A DNA stretch of 10,980 nt, taken from assembly GCA_910584905.1 (NCBI GenBank), contig CAJUCQ010000073.1:1-10980 (forward strand). The letters run 5' to 3'. The position numbers and the translations under genes were made by a program. Below the pieces are notes generated by a model. That model saw nothing but the letters and a program-made list of their open reading frames with translations. It did no database searches and was not told the DNA's origin. The stretch comes from an uncultured Muribaculaceae bacterium. Its GTDB lineage: Bacteria; Bacteroidota; Bacteroidia; Bacteroidales; Muribaculaceae. Shown here piece after piece: positions 7,055 to 10,980 of this stretch (position 1 is its first letter; the number at the start of each line of letters is the position of its first letter).

Positions 7055-7510
7055 TTATATAACCGGGATCTTGATGCAAAGTTTGCGATGGTTGCCGAGT
7101 CCGATGTTCGGGGCATGGGCATCTTCCGGGAAAAAGACCACGGCCTGCCCGGGATGGACGTGAAGGATACTGTCGGAGACATCACCGAAGAAACGGATGT
7201 CGCGCTCGGCATCATACTCGCCGTGAGGGTGCTTGAGCCCCTCCACGGGCGCCCAGCCGATGCCTTCGACGCCCTTGAGGGGTACGTGGATGTCAATAAA
7301 GCGGCGGTGGGCTTCGAGGGCCACACGCTCGCGTGGCATCATGGCAGGCTCCTCGCACTTGACCACGAACTCCCCTCCGGGAAATTCCACGGCCGTCTCG
7401 CCCTTGACGAACGCGTCGCTTTCATGCTCGATGAGCCAGCGTATCGCCGCACCGAGAGCCGGGGCCACGCCCTCATAGCGGGCGAGATTGCGGATATCAC
7501 TCAATATCAT
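7055..7510 (-). CDS. YhcH/YjgK/YiaL (EbgC-like) family protein
   Basis: This 151-aa protein belongs to the YhcH/YjgK/YiaL cupin-like family, which includes the beta subunit of E. coli Ebg beta-galactosidase. Some relatives are linked to sialic acid and other sugar metabolism. Recognisable features are ALEAHRRFIDIHVPLKGVEGIGW (about 64-86, with the conserved E-x-H and I-D-I), HVHPGQAVVFFPEDAHAPNI (about 117-136), and the final strand HRKLCIKIPVI. These fit a one-domain beta-barrel with a metal/sugar-binding pocket. ATG 7510 overlaps the tdk stop as ATGA, which sets the start; a GTG two codons upstream is less likely. No sugar-catabolic genes are nearby, so its substrate is not suggested by context. 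It is probably co-translated with tdk. Confidence 0.88.
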   Translation of the reverse strand: MILSDIRNLARYEGVAPALGAAIRWLIEHESDAFVKGETAVEFPGGEFVVKCEEPAMMPRERVALEAHRRFIDIHVPLKGVEGIGWAPVEGLKHPHGEYDAERDIRFFGDVSDSILHVHPGQAVVFFPEDAHAPNIGLGNHRKLCIKIPVI

Positions 7511-8184
7511 ACACACCCCTCCTCCACGGGGGCGGCAGCGGCCGAGGCTTCCTCATCATCGTCGAGGAAGGGCAACGACGCGCGGCGGCTTTGCTCGATG
7601 CGCTTGTTGCGCCAGCACTTGCGGCACACGGCCACGTAGCGGTCGTCGCCGCCGATTTCGACCTGCTCTCCCTGCTCGACGAAGTTGCCTGCGGCATCTA
7701 TGCGCGCGTTGATAATAGTCTTGCGCCCGCAATTGCAGGTCGATTTTATCTCGTCGATGGTGTCGGCCACCTCGAAAAGCCTGCGCGAGCCTTCGAACAA
7801 ATGGCTGCGGAAATCGGTGCGAAGCCCGTAGCACACGACATTAATCCCGAAATCGTCGACCACGCGCGAGAGCTGGTCGACCTGCGCCTCGCTCAGAAAC
7901 TGCGCCTCGTCGACAAGAATCCACTCGACGACGCGCCCGTCCGTGCGACACGTGCGGCAAACGAAGTCGTAGAGATTCGTATTCGCATAAATCCACGCAC
8001 ACTCGCGCTCGATTCCTATTCGCGAGCGGATGACGTTTCGGGCCTCGCGGGTGTCGACCACGGGCTTGAGACACTTGTAAGCCATGCCTCGTTCTTCGAA
8101 GTTATAGGCCGTGGTGAGCAGAAGGGCCGTCTTGGCCGAGCCCATCGTGCCGTATCTGAAATACAGTTTTCCTTTTCTATACAT
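7507..8184 (-). CDS. tdk: Thymidine kinase (type II, zinc-containing)
   Basis: This 225-aa protein phosphorylates thymidine to dTMP with ATP in the nucleotide salvage pathway. It opens with the classic type II start KGKLYFRYGTMGSAKTALLL, whose P-loop GTMGSAKT is at residues 12-19 (Lys18). ILVDEAQFL (89-97) contains the Asp92-Glu93 pair of the Walker B/catalytic base. VCYGLRTDF (117-125) is the conserved middle strand. Two zinc-binding pairs follow: C150-N-C152 and C187-x2-C190. After the last pair the protein has an extra tail of about 35 residues, acidic and Ala-rich (DDDEEASAAAAP). The P-loop reads G-S-A-K-T where G-S-G-K-S/T is usual. Start 8184 is chosen because the family's N-terminus begins there; an open frame to 8286 adds unrelated sequence through the promoter region. 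It is first in the minus-strand cluster. Confidence 0.93.
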   Translation of the reverse strand: MYRKGKLYFRYGTMGSAKTALLLTTAYNFEERGMAYKCLKPVVDTREARNVIRSRIGIERECAWIYANTNLYDFVCRTCRTDGRVVEWILVDEAQFLSEAQVDQLSRVVDDFGINVVCYGLRTDFRSHLFEGSRRLFEVADTIDEIKSTCNCGRKTIINARIDAAGNFVEQGEQVEIGGDDRYVAVCRKCWRNKRIEQSRRASLPFLDDDEEASAAAAPVEEGCV

Positions 8185-8215
8185 TGGCGGGAGGGAAATG
8201 TGGGTTTTTCGGCCG

Positions 8216-8223
8216 TAAAGATA
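8216..8223 (-). promoter_or_regulatory. Candidate -7 box (TATCTTTA) of tdk
   Basis: On the minus strand TATCTTTA matches TAnnTTTG at all but the last base and lies about 31 bp upstream of ATG 8184. No clear -33 TTTG at 19-21 bp spacing is seen, so support is modest. Confidence 0.35.
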
Positions 8224-8298
8224 CAAATAATTATTCATACTACGGATATACGCCCGCCGATTTTCCTCGACTGTGGGGCGGAGCAACGGAGCATTTTA

Positions 8299-8330
8299 TT
8301 TGGAAATTTCGCCCGCGGGCCTTACCTTTG
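8299..8330 (+). promoter_or_regulatory. Promoter of the interrupted phosphatase gene
   Basis: TTTG (8299-8302), a 20-bp spacer and TACCTTTG (8323-8330) form a full Bacteroidetes-type promoter. Transcription would start about 5 bp downstream, leaving a leader of about 45-50 nt before ATG 8383. This shows the truncated phosphatase start is a real, once-functional gene start. Confidence 0.7.
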
Positions 8331-8382
8331 TAAAAAAGATTCGGCGACACTGCCGCACGCAAAAACACAAACAGCCATTATC

Positions 8383-8490
8383 ATGAACGAAAACGGACGT
8401 CTCACGCCGCCTCAAGCGGCGCTGATTGAGCGGCTCAGAGAGCGCACGGAGCCGGTGCGCGTGCTCTTCGTATGCCTTGGCAACGAATAA
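8383..8490 (+). pseudogene. Low-molecular-weight protein tyrosine phosphatase, 5' fragment
   Basis: Only 35 residues remain (MNENGRLTPP ... RVLFVCLGNE, stop). Residues 24-34, PVRVLFVCLGN, are the start of the low-Mr protein tyrosine phosphatase active-site loop, normally V-C-x-G-N-x-C-R-S-P. Cys31 would be the catalytic nucleophile, but the essential P-loop arginine and the rest of the roughly 150-aa domain are missing. Homology stops after Asn34 (codon 8482-8484); the next codons are GAA TAA in AT-rich sequence that leads into an integrase gene. The fragment cannot be an active phosphatase. I infer that an integrative element inserted at or near 8485 and carried the remaining codons out of the window. 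An assembly chimera is the main alternative. The normal gene would need its 3' part next to the right end of the element. Confidence 0.8.
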
Positions 8491-8510
8491 GAAAATTTTA
8501 GCAAATTATT

Positions 8511-8539
8511 TAATCCTAATACTCATAGTGTTAGGATTA
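8511..8539. promoter_or_regulatory. Near-perfect dyad over the integrase promoter
   Basis: The 13-base arms 8511-8523 (TAATCCTAATACT) and 8527-8539 (AGTGTTAGGATTA) are complementary except at one position, with a 3-nt centre. The dyad covers the -33 and spacer region ahead of the -7 box at 8545. This placement suits a repressor or excisionase site controlling the integrase. It could alternatively act as a terminator for transcripts entering from the broken phosphatase gene. Confidence 0.5.
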
Positions 8540-8544
8540 TTTTG

Positions 8545-8552
8545 TATCTTTG
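8545..8552 (+). promoter_or_regulatory. -7 box (TATCTTTG) of the integrase gene
   Basis: TATCTTTG is a full match to TAnnTTTG, 67 bp upstream of ATG 8620. No good TTTG -33 element is present at the usual distance, where the dyad at 8511-8539 lies instead. This suggests a regulated promoter. Confidence 0.55.
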
Positions 8553-8553
8553 C

Positions 8554-8608
8554 AATGTAAACCGAATCAACGGTTTTATTTCAAATAATGTAAACCACAA
8601 GGTAAACC
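8554..8608 (+). repeat. Three direct repeats of GTAAACC in the integrase leader
   Basis: GTAAACC occurs at 8557-8563, 8590-8596 and 8602-8608. The first two share the longer AATGTAAACC (8554-8563 and 8587-8596). Short direct repeats close to an integrase gene and the element end are typical of arm-type integrase binding sites; regulation of the integrase is another possibility. I did not notice other copies in the element part of the window. Confidence 0.45.
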
Positions 8609-8619
8609 ATTTGCAAGGT

Positions 8620-10194
8620 ATGAAACGTAATTTACCGACCATTACACCTATACTATATACAAGCAAGACGCTTGCCAACGGCGAGCATCCTATTATGTTG
8701 CGAGTATGCTATAACGGCAAACGCACATATAAAAGTATCGGTATATCCTGCAAACCGTCCGAATGGAACAAGGATAAAAACAAGGTAAAAGGAAGTCGCG
8801 CCAGTAGCCTCAACACCATTATAACACGTGAACTGACTAAGGCTAACGATTATGTTTTATCGTTAGAAGGCAAAGACGATTACACAGCCGCCACCATTAT
8901 TAAGCACCTCTCAAAGTCTGCTCCCACTCAAATAACATTATATTCACTCTTTGAAGAACGGATTACTTTTTTCAAAGAAGAAAAACAAAGTCATAATAAC
9001 GCCGTTGGATATCGCACATTGCTCAACCGTATCAAAAAATATACTGATAACGTTGATTTAGAATTATTTGAAATAACTCCAAGTTGGCTATCAGAATTTG
9101 AAGAACACCTCCGATGCCATTACTCGGATAATTCCATTAGAAAATTTTTTGACTGCTTTAAGGCGATTTTCAACTATGCCAAGCGGCAAGATTACATTAA
9201 AGAGACTCCATTTTCCAACTTTACTTTTAGTAAGAAGTTAAACACTCAGACGCGGAAAAGAGCCTTAACCATTGATGAGATTACCAAGTTGATGAGGTAT
9301 TATTATCAGCGTTATGGTATGTTAGGAATTGAAGATAACAACGTACTCGGAGAACACGACCTCAAGCAATATTGGGTTAATCAAAAGTTCAAATTGAAAG
9401 GTCAGAACAAGCTCACGCCGATAAATGCCGAGCAATTTTCATTAGCTTTATATCTTACATCTTATTTGTTTCAAGGATTAGCATTGGTAGATATTGCCAA
9501 TCTGAAGTTAAAAGATTTACACTTAGTTGAAGTTGTTGATGACGAAAAATTTCAGCGAGATTCAGCCTTACACGGCGTTGACTATGCTGAAGAACATAAA
9601 CGCACCGTTTTGCATTACGACATCAGCACCTACCGAGCCAAGACGCACCACCATACACGGATCGTAGTTGAAACCGCTAATATGATGCCCTACCTCAATC
9701 CGTTTGGCAGTTATTTTGACGATTATAGCCAATTAGAAGATGAGGATATGGAGCGTTATCTTTTTCCGATTTTTGACCATCAGAACGATTCGGCAGAAGT
9801 GAAATTTTGCCGTATGACCTACATGAATTATTTAGTTAATGTCAATCTGAAACGTATCGCCAAACGGTTAGGGATGCCGCCTATTACATTTTATTCGGCA
9901 CGTCATAGTTATGCAAGTCAGTTATACCACGCTAACGTCCCCATCGGCCTCATCGCTCAGAACATGGGGCGCAATCCGTCCGAGATACAAACCTATCTTA
10001 AAGAGTTTGACACCATCAATATTGTTGAGGCTAACAATAAGTCATTAATTGTCGGTCAAGATATATTCAAGGAAATATCGGCAAAGGAAGAAAAAAAGCG
10101 TCATGACGAAATCCGAGAAGCGTTAAAAGCAAAGGGAGATACGGAAGGGTTAGCAAGATACGAGGCTTATCTGAAATGGAAATCAGAACATTAA
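8620..10194 (+). CDS. Tyrosine recombinase / integrase, Bacteroidetes type
   Basis: This 524-aa site-specific recombinase probably integrates and excises the element. Residues 1-60 form the arm-DNA-binding domain common in Bacteroidetes integrases (PILYTSKTLANGEHPIMLRV, GISCKPSEWNKDKNKV). About 105-205 is the SAM-like core-binding domain (YRTLLNRIKKY ... IRKFFDCFKAIFNYAKRQ). About 215-470 is the catalytic domain. Visible active-site positions are Lys341 (YRAKT), Tyr425-x2-Arg428-His429 (FYSARHSYAS) and nucleophile Tyr459 (EIQTYL). The position of the first catalytic Arg is Gln285 (LFQGLALVDI), and the His/Trp III position is Arg451 (NMGRNP). The protein is longer than usual because of an insertion between about 232 and 268 and a charged C-terminal tail. 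ATG 8620 is chosen; the frame opens at 8542, but that would start inside the promoter. Base composition is much more AT-rich than the chromosomal genes. Confidence 0.9.
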   Translation: MKRNLPTITPILYTSKTLANGEHPIMLRVCYNGKRTYKSIGISCKPSEWNKDKNKVKGSRASSLNTIITRELTKANDYVLSLEGKDDYTAATIIKHLSKSAPTQITLYSLFEERITFFKEEKQSHNNAVGYRTLLNRIKKYTDNVDLELFEITPSWLSEFEEHLRCHYSDNSIRKFFDCFKAIFNYAKRQDYIKETPFSNFTFSKKLNTQTRKRALTIDEITKLMRYYYQRYGMLGIEDNNVLGEHDLKQYWVNQKFKLKGQNKLTPINAEQFSLALYLTSYLFQGLALVDIANLKLKDLHLVEVVDDEKFQRDSALHGVDYAEEHKRTVLHYDISTYRAKTHHHTRIVVETANMMPYLNPFGSYFDDYSQLEDEDMERYLFPIFDHQNDSAEVKFCRMTYMNYLVNVNLKRIAKRLGMPPITFYSARHSYASQLYHANVPIGLIAQNMGRNPSEIQTYLKEFDTINIVEANNKSLIVGQDIFKEISAKEEKKRHDEIREALKAKGDTEGLARYEAYLKWKSEH

Positions 10195-10358
10195 TTTAAT
10201 TAACTTGCCTCAAGGTATCCTCTGTTTCAGATAGATTAATCTCAAATTGGACTTTAACGACCTATCCGTTCCGTATATTAAAAATTTTATTTTTTTGTAA
10301 TCTCGGTCTATTAACCAATAGCCCCAAAATACACCGTTTCAGAACTTATATAATATGT
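10195..10358. other. AT-rich intergenic region between convergent element genes
   Basis: These 164 bp separate the integrase from the convergent Rep-like fragment. I see no coding sequence. An A/T run (AAAAATTTTATTTTTTT, about 10279-10296) could act as a terminator, and there is a small palindrome AGATTAATCT (10233-10242). No attachment-site repeat is recognisable. Confidence 0.4.
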
Positions 10359-10748
10359 TTACAAGCCTTTAAGAGCCTCATCAAGTATGTTTATCGGTTT
10401 TCGGTTTTTTCGTAGGTGTATGACCCTATCAAGTAGGTGAGAAAATACCGTTAACAATACGTCCTCATCATCTAAACGAACATAAAGAAACTCATCGCTT
10501 ATACCAAGAGCATCAAGGGTTTTCTTTAATAATTTGTGATTTTTACACGTTATTTCAACCCGATACATTACCGAGTGAAATCCAGTTTTCTCCTGGATAT
10601 AATACTTACTGCTTTCTTGCTCAATCTCTTTTTTCTTGTTATACGTTTTCATTGACAAGGTGCTTTTATCGTTCTTTACAACCATTTGAGGATTCGCAAA
10701 TAGTCTATGCCGAGGATTCCACCATGACAAGAAACCGACACCAAACAC
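10359..10748 (-). CDS. Replication-initiator-like protein, C-terminal part (hypothetical)
   Basis: The 129-aa frame shown starts at a GTG (10748), but sense-looking sequence continues upstream without a stop to 10862, and no ATG is available until 'PQMVV' inside the frame. The protein contains STLSMKTYNKKKEIEQ ... YRVEITCKNHKLLKKTL. The Y-N-K-x-x-E-I and R-x-E-I spacing resembles replication initiators of plasmids and filamentous phages (Rep_trans/RstA-like proteins), where these residues lie in the C-terminal half of the nicking domain. The family assignment is inference from motif shape only. The likely truth is a longer gene broken by the TGA at 10863-10865, or a second gene with an unusual start. 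Composition is AT-rich like the integrase. A Rep gene beside an integrase would suit an integrated plasmid or phage. Confidence 0.45.
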   Translation of the reverse strand: MFGVGFLSWWNPRHRLFANPQMVVKNDKSTLSMKTYNKKKEIEQESSKYYIQEKTGFHSVMYRVEITCKNHKLLKKTLDALGISDEFLYVRLDDEDVLLTVFSHLLDRVIHLRKNRKPINILDEALKGL

Positions 10749-10862
10749 CTCCTTATTATCTGCTTTCCGACCATTTATTATAAGGTCATACGTATCATCC
10801 TTATATTGCCGTATAAGGTGTTTTTCAACGTTAAAGTTGAAATCTACGGCTATATCAAATTT

Positions 10863-10979
10863 TCAATGGTTCGGTAAAATTTGAGGTTGAACAGTCAGGC
10901 TTAAGCCGCTAATTGAGCCAACCTTTGGTTTATTTTCTGAATTATTTTGAGATGCGGGGATTTTCCGTAAGTCGAAATA
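10863..10979 (-). pseudogene. Upstream coding remnant ending in TGA, same frame as the Rep-like fragment
   Basis: Reading the minus strand from the window edge gives 38 open codons (YFDLRKIPASQNNSENKP ... ILPNH) and a TGA at 10863-10865. The next codons (KFDIAVDFNFNVEKHLIRQY) are in the same frame and run straight into the Rep-like protein. One nonsense change, for example TGG to TGA, would turn a single long gene into these two pieces. Alternatively this is the 3' end of a separate gene whose start is outside the window. Confidence 0.4.
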
Positions 10980-10980
10980 A

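Larger units (their letters stand above)
8485..10980. mobile_element. Left part of an integrated element, from the phosphatase junction past the window end
   Basis: From about 8485 base composition changes from GC-rich to AT-rich, while gene order changes from conserved housekeeping genes to a tyrosine recombinase and a replication-protein-like fragment. The left edge coincides with the break in the phosphatase reading frame. A small inverted repeat TGCC-TT-GGCA (8473-8482) sits at the edge and may be part of the recombination core. The right end, the second attachment site and the cargo are not in the window, so the type of element (ICE, phage, integrated plasmid) cannot be settled. A Rep-like gene favours an integrated plasmid or filamentous-phage-like element. 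Confidence 0.7.

Noticed and set aside
8185..8286. N-terminal extension of tdk to 8286
   Set aside because: Type II thymidine kinases begin with KGKLYFRYG-like sequence; the extension is unrelated and covers the likely promoter.
7591..8490. Long plus-strand frame that ends at the phosphatase fragment stop
   Set aside because: Its first 264 codons are the antisense shadow of tdk; only the last 35 codons, after promoter 8299-8330 and ATG 8383, are genuine.
8542..8619. Upstream TTG-initiated extension of the integrase
   Set aside because: It would start inside the -7 promoter region and runs through the direct repeats; the arm-binding domain begins naturally at ATG 8620.

Overview
The window looks like a chromosomal segment from a GC-rich member of the Bacteroidales (a Muribaculaceae-like gut bacterium is my best guess). 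The basis is the gene content: a PorT-type outer-membrane barrel, a lone HsdR_N-like protein divergent from holA, and a Bacteroidetes-type tyrosine recombinase. Several genes are also preceded by Bacteroidetes-style promoters (-33 TTTG, about 20 bp, -7 TAnnTTTG). Family names come from reading the protein sequences and no database was searched. Species-level identity cannot be read from the sequence.

Layout. 1-234 is non-coding and holds a cluster of inverted repeats, including a 24-bp perfect palindrome that is probably the holA terminator. holA (DNA polymerase III delta, minus) and a PD-(D/E)xK/HsdR_N-like protein (plus) diverge from a short intergenic region built around a 28-bp perfect palindrome. 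That plus-strand gene converges on, and overlaps by 9 bp, a minus-strand outer-membrane barrel gene. Next comes a plus-strand cluster at 2580-5647: an AGCS-type amino acid:cation symporter, lgt (lipoprotein diacylglyceryl transferase) and a TrmH/SpoU RNA methyltransferase, the last two overlapping by ATGA. Facing it is a minus-strand cluster transcribed from 8184 to 5691: tdk (thymidine kinase), a YhcH/EbgC-family protein (ATGA overlap), a DUF3108 protein with a signal peptide, and a cysteine-rich DUF2284 protein.

The most interesting point is near 8485. A plus-strand gene with a good promoter starts at 8383 and reads as the N-terminus of a low-molecular-weight protein tyrosine phosphatase. 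It breaks off inside the catalytic P-loop, after V-C-L-G-N and just where I-C-R-S-P is expected. From there the sequence becomes AT-rich, and after a dyad-covered promoter and three short direct repeats it encodes a 524-aa tyrosine recombinase. I read this as the left end of an integrated element that has split the phosphatase gene at its active-site codons. The recombinase lacks the canonical first catalytic arginine (Gln285) and has Arg451 where His/Trp III is expected. Past it, on the minus strand, is the C-terminal part of what looks like a replication-initiator-type protein (Y-N-K-x-x-E-I ... Y-R-x-E-I), with an in-frame TGA separating it from an upstream stretch that runs off the window. 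The right end of the element and the rest of the phosphatase gene lie outside the window.
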